Source of the DNA: JAOUEE01 sp051011595
Lineage (GTDB): Bacteria > Actinomycetota > Acidimicrobiia > Acidimicrobiales > SHLQ01
DNA: 20,910 bases
Assembly: GCA_051011595.1 (NCBI GenBank)
Contig: JBPCTQ010000337.1
Coordinates: 1 to 20,910 of the forward strand
Direction of reading: 5' to 3'
The first letter of the stretch is position 1. The number at the start of each line of letters is the position of its first letter. Shown here in pieces: positions 1-7,092 of the stretch. The notes below the pieces were generated by a model, which was given only the letters and a program-made list of their open reading frames with translations, was not told the origin of the DNA and did not search any database. A program made the position numbers and the translations under genes.

Positions 1-481
1 GAATCGGGTCGGGCATCCAGAGGGTGCTGGGTGCCAGCGTGCGGGTGAGGTCGTCGATCGGTCCCGGGCGGTCGGCCAGGGCGGCAACGATGGTGCGGGC
101 GGCCCGAACGAGCCCACGAATGAGCAGGGCCAACGGGACCTGGACCACAAACCCGATGAGAATTGCCGGCTCGGTGAGCAGCTGAGTGACGGGCAGACCG
201 GCGCTGAGCAGCTCGATGGTCTCCTGGCCGGTGAACACCGCCAGCTGGAGAACCAGCAGCACCCGGATGTCGAGATCGGCCCCACCGGTCGTGCGGGCGC
301 CCTTGACCGCCAACCATACGAAGGCTGCGATCACGAACGGGGTGAACAGCGCTCCGGTGGCCCCCAGGTAGCTGTGGTCGACCAGTTCGGCCGGCGCGGC
401 GAACGTGGTCCCCAGCCAATGCCCGGTGAGGGCACCGGCCACAGCCAACAAGAGGACGGCGAAGCCGCGTGGAGAGGCCAC
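1..481 (-). CDS. Hypothetical polytopic membrane protein (partial, 3' end outside window)
   Basis: I do not recognise this protein. About 160 residues are visible from a GTG start at 481; the rest lies beyond base 1. Four hydrophobic segments can be seen, near residues 7-23, 42-58, 72-88 and 100-120, the third carrying a polar FTGQETIEL stretch that could sit in the membrane. The C-terminal visible part is a basic/acidic cytosolic-type tail rich in Arg and Asp. The start is chosen because TACCCT lies 6 bases upstream, the leaderless geometry seen repeatedly in this window, and no ribosome binding site precedes it. It lies downstream of the crcB pair on the same strand, 93 bases away, but has its own promoter. 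The reading frame is open throughout with GC-rich third positions. Function unknown. Confidence 0.7.
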   Translation of the reverse strand, partial: MASPRGFAVLLLAVAGALTGHWLGTTFAAPAELVDHSYLGATGALFTPFVIAAFVWLAVKGARTTGGADLDIRVLLVLQLAVFTGQETIELLSAGLPVTQLLTEPAILIGFVVQVPLALLIRGLVRAARTIVAALADRPGPIDDLTRTLAPSTLWMPDPI

Positions 482-487
482 CGGCCC

Positions 488-493
488 AGGGTA
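488..493 (-). promoter_or_regulatory. -10 box TACCCT for leaderless GTG start at 481
   Basis: On the minus strand TACCCT is followed by 6 bases and then GTG. It matches the actinobacterial TANNNT -10 motif placed so that transcription starts at the start codon. Confidence 0.5.
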
Positions 494-574
494 CCGGTGT
501 TCGCCCGTCTGCTCTCCTCGGCGCCGGCGATCGGGACGTTCGTCCGGACCGATCAGTTGCGGCTGAGCCAGCCG

Positions 575-919
575 TCATCCCCCCAGTCGCAACCCCAGGT
601 CGGCCAGTGCCACGCCGCCCGCCACCGATGCCACCAGGTAGCCGGTGGCGGCCCAGCGCCGGCCGTCGGCCGTCAAGGCCACGACGTCGCCGACCAGCGT
701 GGAGAACGTGGTGTAGGTGCCCAATCCACCGATGCCGATGGCCGTGATGACGGGGTCCGACGCGCGCACGACCACGAATCCGAGGGCGAAGGCACCACTG
801 AGGTTGACCACGAGTGTGGCGACGGCTTGTCCGACCCGTCCGGTGACGAACGAACGACCCAACCAGCGGGTGAGTGCTCCCGCTGCGGCCAGCAGGACGA
901 AGGCGGCGGCGGTGATCAT
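575..919 (-). CDS. crcB: CrcB/Fluc fluoride channel subunit, second of pair
   Basis: A 114-residue, four-helix membrane protein of the CrcB/Fluc family, which exports fluoride as dual-topology dimers. Visible signatures are the N-L-S-G helix segment (pore Asn) and GTYTTFSTL in the third helix. In canonical Fluc proteins this motif ends TTFSTF, and the two Phe residues line the ion path; here the second is Leu, so this subunit is probably the less active partner of an asymmetric heterodimer. The start ATG overlaps the stop of the upstream crcB copy by four bases (ATGA), indicating translational coupling and equal expression. Length is normal for the family. Fluoride specificity is family knowledge; the pairing is inferred from the overlap. 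Confidence 0.9.
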   Translation of the reverse strand: MITAAAFVLLAAAGALTRWLGRSFVTGRVGQAVATLVVNLSGAFALGFVVVRASDPVITAIGIGGLGTYTTFSTLVGDVVALTADGRRWAATGYLVASVAGGVALADLGLRLGG

Positions 920-1275
920 GGGTTGATCGACGCCGTTCGGCCGGCCACGAACACCAGCACGCCCCCGACCACCGAAGCCAGCAGGTACAGCCACATGGCG
1001 CCGGGGTGATCGGTCCGCAGCAGCGCCAGCTCGACGCTGAACGTGGAGAACGTGGTCAACCCGCCACAGAACCCCACGCTGACCGCTCGTTGTCGGTCGA
1101 TGTCGTGGAGGGGCCGGGTGGAGAACCAGCCCAACAGGGCGCAGCCCACCAGGTTGACCACGAGTGTGGCCCACGGGAAGGGATCGGGGTCGGGGAGCGA
1201 GGTCAACAGCCCCCACCGCAGGGTGGCGCCCACCACCGCGCCGATGGCGATCAGACGGGCACCGGTCGGGGTCAC
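916..1275 (-). CDS. crcB: CrcB/Fluc fluoride channel subunit, first of pair
   Basis: A 119-residue CrcB/Fluc protein and the first gene of the tandem pair. It shows a first helix with a GATLRWG motif, NLVGCALLG (pore Asn) in the second helix, the full GLTTFSTF motif in the third helix, and a glycine-rich fourth helix. The open frame extends further upstream, but the N-terminal extension is Arg/Pro-rich and unlike the family. The GTG at 1275 gives the usual length, and TAACGT lies 8 bases upstream, consistent with a leaderless start. Tandem crcB genes in actinobacteria typically form heterodimeric channels. There is no room for a fluoride riboswitch if transcription starts where the -10 box implies. 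Confidence 0.9.
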   Translation of the reverse strand: MTPTGARLIAIGAVVGATLRWGLLTSLPDPDPFPWATLVVNLVGCALLGWFSTRPLHDIDRQRAVSVGFCGGLTTFSTFSVELALLRTDHPGAMWLYLLASVVGGVLVFVAGRTASINP

Positions 1276-1283
1276 GAGATTCG

Positions 1284-1289
1284 ACGTTA
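1284..1289 (-). promoter_or_regulatory. -10 box TAACGT for the crcB pair
   Basis: TANNNT motif 8 bases before the GTG at 1275 on the minus strand. No Shine-Dalgarno sequence lies between, so the crcB message is probably leaderless. Confidence 0.5.
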
Positions 1290-1351
1290 GCCCTGCCGCA
1301 TGGGCCCGCCGGCTCTCGATCGCATCGCTCGGCGGCCCCCGCCCTCGATGC

Positions 1352-1531
1352 CTAGGACTTGCGCGGATAGGTGGACGGCTTCGGGTCATGCACCAGGATC
1401 ACTCCGCTCTTGTTCGCTGCGCTCACGGCCGCTCGGGCCACGGCCGAGCGGGCACCATCAGCGGCCAACGAATACGCGGCGTCTTGTCCGCTCGGCCTCT
1501 CACCCACCCCGGCAGTGTCCGAGCGGCCCAC
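1352..1531 (-). CDS. Possible small hypothetical protein (59 aa)
   Basis: An open frame from GTG 1531 to TAG 1352 encodes a 59-residue protein ending KPSTYPRKS, with a central Ala-rich helix followed by GVILVHDPKP. Third positions are about 78% G/C, like the neighbouring genes. However, a plus-strand frame uses the same wobble positions, so base composition alone does not choose the strand. The plus frame would only be an N-terminal extension of the phosphatase gene, which its leaderless start argues against. No TANNNT box or ribosome binding site is clear for this start. I do not recognise a family. It fills the otherwise empty gap between the crcB pair and the phosphatase. Confidence 0.35.
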   Translation of the reverse strand: MGRSDTAGVGERPSGQDAAYSLAADGARSAVARAAVSAANKSGVILVHDPKPSTYPRKS

Positions 1532-1537
1532 TAGGTT
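1532..1537 (+). promoter_or_regulatory. -10 box TAGGTT for phosphatase gene
   Basis: TAGGTT is followed by 7 bases and the ATG at 1545. This box and its spacing decide the start over the longer upstream open frame. Confidence 0.5.
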
Positions 1538-1544
1538 TTCCCCG

Positions 1545-2144
1545 ATGCTCCGAGTTCTCCTCACCCGCCACGCCCAGAGCGAATGGAACGCCACGGGACG
1601 TTGGCAGGGCCAGGCCGATCCGCCGCTGAGCGACCTCGGCCTCGAACAGGCCGCACTGGCGGCTCGCTCGGTGGGAGCGGTCGACGGCATCGTCGCCAGC
1701 GCCCTCGAACGGGCTCGCCACACCGCCGAGATCATCGCCGAGCTGGTGGGGGTGGGGCCGGTGATCAGTTCCGAGCTGCTGATCGAGCGCGATGCGGGTG
1801 AGTGGAGTGGCCTCACCCGCACCGAGATCGAGGCCGAGTGGCCCGGGTATCTCGACAGCGGTCGTCGACCTCCCGGGTATGAAGGTGACCAGCAGCTACG
1901 CGAGCGCGTGCTGATCGGATTGGCCGGGGTGGCCGATCATTTCGGTCGCCCGGCCGACGTGTTGGTGGTGGTCCACGCCGGGGTCATCTACAACGTCGAG
2001 GCTCTCCATGGTGAACCGTTCGAACGTATGCCCAACCTGGGTGGTCGTTGGCTCGAATTCGACGGGGGCGATTGGCACCTCGGTCCTCGCGTCGAGCTCC
2101 TCGACCCCGATCACCTCACCTCCCAGGCCCCGGAGCAGCTGTGA
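1545..2144 (+). CDS. Histidine phosphatase family protein (phosphoglycerate mutase-like)
   Basis: A 199-residue protein of the histidine phosphatase superfamily. The catalytic motif RHA is at residues 8-10 (phospho-accepting His9), followed by QSEWN. The SALERARHTA segment (Arg56/Arg58), the acidic ERDAGEWSGL segment (Glu81) and the second catalytic histidine in VVVHAGVI (His144) complete the active site. The substrate cannot be read from sequence; members act on phosphosugars, alpha-ribazole phosphate and other small phosphates. The frame is open for 58 codons upstream, but the ATG at 1545 sits 7 bases after TAGGTT and immediately precedes the conserved first strand, so it is the likely start. 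Its stop overlaps the GTG start of the metallopeptidase gene, so the two are co-translated. Confidence 0.85.
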   Translation: MLRVLLTRHAQSEWNATGRWQGQADPPLSDLGLEQAALAARSVGAVDGIVASALERARHTAEIIAELVGVGPVISSELLIERDAGEWSGLTRTEIEAEWPGYLDSGRRPPGYEGDQQLRERVLIGLAGVADHFGRPADVLVVVHAGVIYNVEALHGEPFERMPNLGGRWLEFDGGDWHLGPRVELLDPDHLTSQAPEQL

Positions 2145-2638
2145 GCAGCGCCGCCTTCGATCACCCGGTCGACATCATCCGTAGCCCGCGCCGCAAGAAG
2201 ACCGTGCAGGCCCGCCTCCGCGATGGTCGCGTCGAGATCCGGGTGCCGGCGGCCATGAGTGATGCCGAGGTCGACCGACACCTCCAGACGCTCGTACCGC
2301 GGCTCGAGCGGCAACGTCGAGCAGCCCCGATCGACCTCGTCGAGCGGGCTCGGCGGCTGGCGTCTCGTTACGAACTGCCCGAACCCACCGAGATCCGTTG
2401 GGTCGGCAATCAGCAACGCCGTTGGGGTTCGTGCACCATGGATCACGGCACCATCCGCATCAGCGATCGGCTGACCGACGTGCCCGACTTCGTGCTCGAC
2501 TACGTGGTGGTGCACGAGCTCACCCACCTCGTCGAAGCCGATCATGGACCTCGCTTCAATGCCTTGATGGCTCGATTTCCCCAAGGCGACAAGGCCGAGG
2601 GTTACCTGATGGCGTTGTCACTGCACGGCCTGGTCTGA
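2141..2638 (+). CDS. YgjP-like zinc metallopeptidase domain protein (DUF45)
   Basis: A 165-residue protein of the YgjP/DUF45 family. The N-terminal half is a beta-rich DNA- or RNA-clamp-like region with basic SPRRKKTV near residue 15. The second half holds the family markers WGSC (95-98) and HELTH (125-129) with a third histidine ligand in EADHG (His135), predicting a zinc site like that of M48-type peptidases. The GTG start overlaps the phosphatase stop as GTGA, so translation is probably coupled. Its TGA stop directly abuts the stop of the convergent UbiB-like gene with no base between. The cellular substrate of the family is not firmly established; peptidase activity is inferred from the motif. 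Confidence 0.85.
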   Translation: MSSAAFDHPVDIIRSPRRKKTVQARLRDGRVEIRVPAAMSDAEVDRHLQTLVPRLERQRRAAPIDLVERARRLASRYELPEPTEIRWVGNQQRRWGSCTMDHGTIRISDRLTDVPDFVLDYVVVHELTHLVEADHGPRFNALMARFPQGDKAEGYLMALSLHGLV

Positions 2639-4066
2639 TCAGGAGCCGCCGGTCCTTCGCCACGCAGCTTCTCGACGTCCCAGTTCGGTGACCGGGTCGG
2701 CATCGAAGCGATACTCGGCCAGGATCCCCCGCCAGCGATTGGTGGCTTCCAGTCGACCGAGCAGGGCCGACATGCCCCACACCACCCGATCGAGCACCAC
2801 GAACGAAGCGGGCATGTCGAGATTGTTCATCACGTCCTTGTAGGGCCCGTTGAGATCGAGCAGCGAGGCCAGCACCTCGGTGGTGAACGCCGGCGTGAAG
2901 GTGAAGGTCTCATCGAGATACGGCAAGTAGGGACGACTCACGTATTCCCACACCATGGCGGCATCGAGCCCGTGGTCCGGAGTCAGGAACCCGACCGACT
3001 CCATGTGTTCGACCAACGTCTCCGGGTCTCGGTCGATGAGCGGGTCGATGAGCGGGAGCAGTGATTCGAGCTCACCCGGCGCCCAGCGTTTGACCAGGCC
3101 GAAATCGAGAAAGGTGACCCGGTTGTCGGGGCCGAATCGATAGTTGCCGGGATGGGCGTCGCCGTTGAAGACCCCGGCGCGGTAGATGGCTCCCTGGATG
3201 AACCGGAACAGCACTTCGCCTGCTTGTTGCCGTTCGTCTTCGGTGGCTCGGGCCAAGAAACCGTCCCAGTCGTCGCCCTCGGCCCACTCGGTGGTGAGCA
3301 CTCTCTCGGTGGAGAACGGGGCGATGACCCGCGGAATGTGTACGAAGGGATGACCCTGGTACCTGTCGGCGAAGTCGGTCTGGCATGACGCCTCGAGGCG
3401 GTAGTCGAGCTCGTCGAGCATGCGTGTCCGCAGCTCATCGACCAGCGCCTCCACGTCGAGGCTCTTGAGGGTGACCGACGAGAACATGCTGTAGAGCAGT
3501 TGTGCGTTCGACAGATCGCTCTCGAGGGCATCGCCGATACCCGGATACTGCACCTTGACCGCCACCTCACGACCGTCGGGCAGCACCGCCCGGTGCACCT
3601 GCCCGATGGAGGCGGCCGCCACCGGAAGGTCCGACCATTCCCGGAAGACCTCGGTGGGATCGCCCCCCAGTTCGGTGCGAATGACCCCTGCGGCGAGTGA
3701 CGGTGCCATCGCGGGAGCGTTTTGTTGCAGCGTCGCCAGTGATTCCCGAGCTGCGTCGGGAAGTCCGTCGATGATGAACGAGAGCATCTGGCCCGCTTTC
3801 ATCATGGCGCCCTTCATCTGGCCGAGCTCCCGGGCGACGTCGTCGGCCGATCGGATGAGGAAGTCGGCGTCGAGCTCTTGGCGGCGGGCCTCGGTTGCCG
3901 CCAGCCGTCGAGCGCGATGGGTGGCGTACCCGGCGGCCCTCCGGGCTCCCAGCCGGGCGATTCGTGTACCTCGTTCGACTCGGTGACGGTGCCGACGCAC
4001 CATGACCGTTCCGATCACCACTGCGGCGGCCCCGGCGGCGGCCGCCGCCAGGAACCGGCGGTTCAT
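2639..4066 (-). CDS. UbiB/ABC1-family atypical kinase-like protein
   Basis: A 475-residue ABC1/ADCK/UbiB protein. An N-terminal membrane segment (residues 5-23) is followed by a very basic stretch. The family's KxGQ motif appears as KAGQ (90-93). The Ala-rich nucleotide loop AAAS (150-153), the ATP-site Lys in VAVKVQYPG (171), LDYRLEA (220-226), DAHPGN (303-308) and the metal-binding DFG (321-323) are all present, so the fold should be active. Better-known members support quinone synthesis through ATPase-like activity. Actinobacteria use menaquinone, so the lipid partner here is unknown. The ATG shares one base with the stop of the acidic protein gene (TGATG), placing it last in a three-gene operon. 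The open frame continues upstream, but that extension is antisense to the acidic gene's real frame and not part of the protein. Confidence 0.9.
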   Translation of the reverse strand: MNRRFLAAAAAGAAAVVIGTVMVRRHRHRVERGTRIARLGARRAAGYATHRARRLAATEARRQELDADFLIRSADDVARELGQMKGAMMKAGQMLSFIIDGLPDAARESLATLQQNAPAMAPSLAAGVIRTELGGDPTEVFREWSDLPVAAASIGQVHRAVLPDGREVAVKVQYPGIGDALESDLSNAQLLYSMFSSVTLKSLDVEALVDELRTRMLDELDYRLEASCQTDFADRYQGHPFVHIPRVIAPFSTERVLTTEWAEGDDWDGFLARATEDERQQAGEVLFRFIQGAIYRAGVFNGDAHPGNYRFGPDNRVTFLDFGLVKRWAPGELESLLPLIDPLIDRDPETLVEHMESVGFLTPDHGLDAAMVWEYVSRPYLPYLDETFTFTPAFTTEVLASLLDLNGPYKDVMNNLDMPASFVVLDRVVWGMSALLGRLEATNRWRGILAEYRFDADPVTELGRREAAWRRTGGS

Positions 4067-4620
4067 CAGCCGAACGAACCTGCGCTGGTAGTGGGTGCCT
4101 CGGAGCTGTGGGAGTCGGACCGAGGTGCGTCGGCGGCGGTCTCGGTCTCGGTGAGGTCGATCACCAGGTCGTGGTCGGTCAACCGGGACACGATCTCCTC
4201 GGCACCGTCGAGGTCGCCACCATCGAGTTTGGCCAACGCCTCGTCGACCAGGTCGAAATCGGCCTCCCAAGCCGCGATGTCGACGGGGTCGACCTCGGCA
4301 TCGTCGGTGGCGCCGTTCTCGGCGTCGGCGTCCGCCGCCGCGAGGGCTGCGGTGGCGGGAGAGGTCGGTTCGATCCCGGTGTCGGCCGGGGTGGCAACCG
4401 GGTCGATTTCGACCTCGCCATCGTCGGTGGCGCCGTTCTCCGCGTCGGCGTCTGCCGCCGCGAGGGCTGCGAGGGCAGGGGCGGTCGGTTCCATTTCGCC
4501 GGCGGCTGCGGTGGTGACCGAGTCGATCTCGGTGTCGGCGGTCTCCGCATCGGGGTGGGGGTGGTCGTGGGGGCGCTGCACGGATGCATCGTAACGGCCC
4601 GCCCGGGAAGCAGCGTTCAT
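4066..4620 (-). CDS. Acidic protein with tandem 40-residue duplication
   Basis: A 184-residue, Asp/Glu/Ala-rich protein with no hydrophobic segment and no family I recognise. Residues of about 40-120 contain two copies of a 40-residue unit beginning EPT.P and containing AALAAADADAENGATDD. The C-terminal part (WEADFDLVDEALAKLDGGDL) looks like a short helical repeat or tetratricopeptide-like hairpin. The ATG at 4620 overlaps the lipoprotein stop as ATGA. A GTG at 4581, preceded at 6 bases by TACGAT, is an alternative leaderless start giving 171 residues. It sits between a lipoprotein and the UbiB-like kinase with overlapping ends on both sides, so it is probably made with them. A disordered cytosolic partner or scaffold is a guess. 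Confidence 0.75.
   Translation of the reverse strand: MNAASRAGRYDASVQRPHDHPHPDAETADTEIDSVTTAAAGEMEPTAPALAALAAADADAENGATDDGEVEIDPVATPADTGIEPTSPATAALAAADADAENGATDDAEVDPVDIAAWEADFDLVDEALAKLDGGDLDGAEEIVSRLTDHDLVIDLTETETAADAPRSDSHSSEAPTTSAGSFG
4291..4490. repeat. 120-bp tandem duplication within acidic protein gene
   Basis: Bases 4291-4370 and 4411-4490 align without gaps at an exact offset of 120, with 8 mismatches in 80 positions. The offset is a multiple of three, so it adds a 40-residue unit and keeps the frame. The sequence between the conserved parts has diverged more. Confidence 0.85.
4588..4593 (-). promoter_or_regulatory. Possible internal -10 box TACGAT (alternative start GTG 4581)
   Basis: TACGAT lies 6 bases before an in-frame GTG at codon 14 of the acidic protein gene, matching the leaderless geometry used elsewhere. 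It could give the acidic and UbiB-like genes a promoter independent of the lipoprotein. Confidence 0.35.
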
Positions 4621-5597
4621 GGGTCGGCCACCACCTGGACACTGCCGGCCACCACTCCGAGGTCGACGACCATGTCGGCGTCGAGGTCCACCAGATAGGT
4701 GCCGGTGCCAGTGCTGAGCACCACGTAGCGGTCCATGACATCAATCGTCGTGATCGCCTCGACCACCGCCGGGAGCGCGTACTCGACCAGCTCGTCGTTG
4801 CCGTCGTCGGCGACCAGAAGCCCCCACCGGTTGTCGTCTGTGTTGGTGGCTACCACGATCCGCTCGCCGGTGTCGGCGATGGCCAGCGGCCCGTATCCGT
4901 CGGGGGCACACGATTCGGTCGGAAGCACCCGACCGGTCATTGGTTCGCCCGTGTCGTCGAACATCGTGATGGTCGAGCAGTCGGCATCGATGTTGGTGGT
5001 GACAAAGGCATCCGCGCTGGCCGCGGCGGCGACGGCGGCCGACGTGGCGTCGCCCACCGTGGCCACCGTACGGGCCGAGGTGGTGGCCAGATCGAGGAGG
5101 TCGAGCACCTGTGTCGGTTCGGTCACGTCGATCGGTGAGTAGGTGATCACCACGGCCGCCGACTCGTTGCGGACAGTGCTGTCGTGCAGGGCCAAACCGC
5201 CCTGACTGCGCAGCAGCACCCGTTCACCGGCGGCGGGCCACCACCACACACTGCCCAGGAGCTGTTCGTCGACGGTCAGCCCCACCACTCCGCCGGCGCC
5301 GTCGTCGACCGCGTGCCGCAGTTCATCGTCGACCTCGTGCACCACGACCGGACCGTCACCCGGTGTCCAGCGGGTGGCCCCGGCTGGTGTTGCCAGCAAC
5401 AGGGCGGGGGCGTCGGCCGGAACCTGGTCGACCATCGTGAGCTGGACCTGTTGGCGGGGCGGCGGCGCCTCCGTTGTCGAGGCCACGACAGTGGTGGTCG
5501 GCGGCACCAGAACCGGGTCGTCGTCGGAGCCGCCACACCCGCCGATGACAACGGCCATGGCGGTGGTGATCACGATCCCCCGTACGCCTCCGGCCAT
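4617..5597 (-). CDS. Predicted lipoprotein, unknown function
   Basis: A 326-residue exported protein. The start ATG at 5597 is preceded at 7 bases by TACCGT. The signal peptide has Arg6, a hydrophobic core and a lipobox ending IGGC (Cys21), followed by a Pro/Thr linker and then a beta-rich domain. Repeated short strands such as GPLAIADTGERIVVATN and DRYVVLSTGTGTYLVDL resemble beta-propeller blades, but I cannot assign a family. The open frame extends past 6092 only because it is antisense to the FAD oxidoreductase gene. The stop overlaps the next gene (ATGA), so it heads the lipoprotein, acidic protein and UbiB-like operon. A surface sensor or binding protein is possible but unproven. Confidence 0.75.
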   Translation of the reverse strand: MAGGVRGIVITTAMAVVIGGCGGSDDDPVLVPPTTTVVASTTEAPPPRQQVQLTMVDQVPADAPALLLATPAGATRWTPGDGPVVVHEVDDELRHAVDDGAGGVVGLTVDEQLLGSVWWWPAAGERVLLRSQGGLALHDSTVRNESAAVVITYSPIDVTEPTQVLDLLDLATTSARTVATVGDATSAAVAAAASADAFVTTNIDADCSTITMFDDTGEPMTGRVLPTESCAPDGYGPLAIADTGERIVVATNTDDNRWGLLVADDGNDELVEYALPAVVEAITTIDVMDRYVVLSTGTGTYLVDLDADMVVDLGVVAGSVQVVADP

Positions 5598-5604
5598 CTG
5601 CTCG

Positions 5605-5610
5605 ACGGTA
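5605..5610 (-). promoter_or_regulatory. -10 box TACCGT for lipoprotein/UbiB operon
   Basis: TACCGT, then 7 bases, then ATG at 5597 on the minus strand. It fixes the start inside a much longer open frame and suggests a leaderless operon message. Confidence 0.55.
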
Positions 5611-5657
5611 GTCGCCGGGTCCGGTGGCGCCGGGGCAGGTGTGGGACCATCGCCATC

Positions 5658-7073
5658 ATGAACGCCGACGCCACGGTGGTGGGCTCGGGCCCCAACGGGC
5701 TGGCCGCCGCCGTTCGCCTGGCCCAAGCCGGCCGGCAGGTCCTCGTGTACGAACGGAACCACACCATCGGTGGGGGATCGCGCACCCTCGAGATGGCACC
5801 CGGGGTCCGTTACGACGTGTGTAGCGCCGTCCATCCCCTCGCCGTGGCGTCGCCGTTCCTGTCCACGCTGCCGCTGGACGAGCACGGCTTGTGTTGGCTG
5901 CACCCCGAGGTGCTGGCCGCCCACCCCATCGATCGAGATCGAACCGCGGTGCTCCTGGGTGACCTCGACGACACCGCATCCCAGCTCGGGCCCGACGGCG
6001 ATCGATGGCGTGCGCTCATGAGCCCGGTGGTCGACCGCTGGGACGACCTGGCCGCCGGCATCCTCGCCCCCATCCTGCGGGTCCCTCGCCATCCGGTCAG
6101 CCTGGCTCGGTTCGGTCGACGAGCGCTTCTACCCGCCAACCGCACGGTGCGACGGTTCGAGACGGCCGAGGCGGCGGCCCTGTTCGCCGGTGTGGCGGCT
6201 CACACCATGTTGCCCCTCGACCGACCGTTCACGTCGGCCATCGCGATGGTGCTCACCGGTGCGGCCGATGTCGGTGGTTGGCCGCTGCCCGAAGGGGGTT
6301 CGCAGGCCATCGTCGACGCGCTGGCTGCCCACCTCCGGAGTCTGGGCGGCGAGATCGTCACCGACGCGCCCATCGAGCGTCTCGACCAGATCGACGGCAC
6401 CGGTCCAGTGTTGTTCGACACGGCCCCCGAACGGTTGGCCGCCATCGCCGGTGACGAGCTCCCAGCCGCCTTCCGGCGGCGCCTCACCCGATTTCGGCGA
6501 GGCATGAGCTCGTTCAAGGTCGACTTCTTGTTGTCGGGCCCGGTTCCCTGGGCCGATCCTCGTTGCGCTCGGGCCGGCACCGTGCACCTCGGTGGCACCG
6601 CCGACGATGTCGCCCGCGCCGAGGCCCAAACGTGGGCCGGACAGGTCCCCGACCGACCCTTCACCCTGCTGGCTCAGCCGAGTGTGGTCGACGCCGGCCG
6701 CGCCCCGGCTGGTCGACACGTGGTCTGGGCGTACTGCCACGCCCCACCCGGTCATACCGGCGATCTGTCGTCGCGAATCGAGCGGCTGATCGAGTACTAC
6801 GCACCGGGGTTCGGCGACCTGGTGCTGCACCGGGTCACCAAGAACGCCATCGAAGCCGAGGCCGACAATCCCAATCTGGTGGCCGGCGACATCGGGGGCG
6901 GGTCGCCGGCGGGTCGCCAGCTGCTCTTTCGGCCGACACCGCGTATGGACCCGTACCGCACGCCCAACAAGCGGATCTTCCTGTGTTCGGCATCCACGCC
7001 GCCCGGCGCCGGTGTGCACGGAATGTGTGGGTACTGGGCGGCCGAATCGGTGCTCGGCCACTGGCCCGACTGA
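5658..7073 (+). CDS. Phytoene desaturase-like FAD-dependent oxidoreductase (COG1233 type)
   Basis: A 471-residue flavoprotein. The N-terminal dinucleotide fold has VVGSGPNGLAAA (Gly9, Gly11, Gly14) and the ribose-binding acidic residue in VYERN (Glu32), followed by the GGGSRTLE loop. A C-terminal GAGVHGMCGYWAAE motif completes the FAD site. The arrangement matches the COG1233 NAD(P)/FAD oxidoreductases related to carotenoid desaturases and PYROXD2. No carotenoid genes are nearby, so the substrate is unknown. The open frame begins far upstream, but ATG 5658 starts directly before the first strand of the Rossmann fold. GACCAT lies 7 bases upstream, a degenerate version of the usual TANNNT box. 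It is divergent from the lipoprotein operon with 60 bases between starts. Confidence 0.85.
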   Translation: MNADATVVGSGPNGLAAAVRLAQAGRQVLVYERNHTIGGGSRTLEMAPGVRYDVCSAVHPLAVASPFLSTLPLDEHGLCWLHPEVLAAHPIDRDRTAVLLGDLDDTASQLGPDGDRWRALMSPVVDRWDDLAAGILAPILRVPRHPVSLARFGRRALLPANRTVRRFETAEAAALFAGVAAHTMLPLDRPFTSAIAMVLTGAADVGGWPLPEGGSQAIVDALAAHLRSLGGEIVTDAPIERLDQIDGTGPVLFDTAPERLAAIAGDELPAAFRRRLTRFRRGMSSFKVDFLLSGPVPWADPRCARAGTVHLGGTADDVARAEAQTWAGQVPDRPFTLLAQPSVVDAGRAPAGRHVVWAYCHAPPGHTGDLSSRIERLIEYYAPGFGDLVLHRVTKNAIEAEADNPNLVAGDIGGGSPAGRQLLFRPTPRMDPYRTPNKRIFLCSASTPPGAGVHGMCGYWAAESVLGHWPD

Positions 7074-7092
7074 TCCGGTCTCGACCAGACGA

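Noticed and set aside
374..1009. Plus-strand open frame opposite the crcB region
   Set aside because: It is antisense to two recognisable CrcB proteins and its product shows no family features.
1276..1350. Fluoride (crcB) riboswitch upstream of the crcB pair
   Set aside because: No conserved fluoride riboswitch core was seen, and the -10 box implies a leaderless message.
4744..6092. N-terminal extensions of the UbiB-like protein and lipoprotein frames
   Set aside because: Both extend through antisense of other genes. Internal starts with coupled stop codons or a TACCGT box, and the signal peptide, mark the true N-termini.
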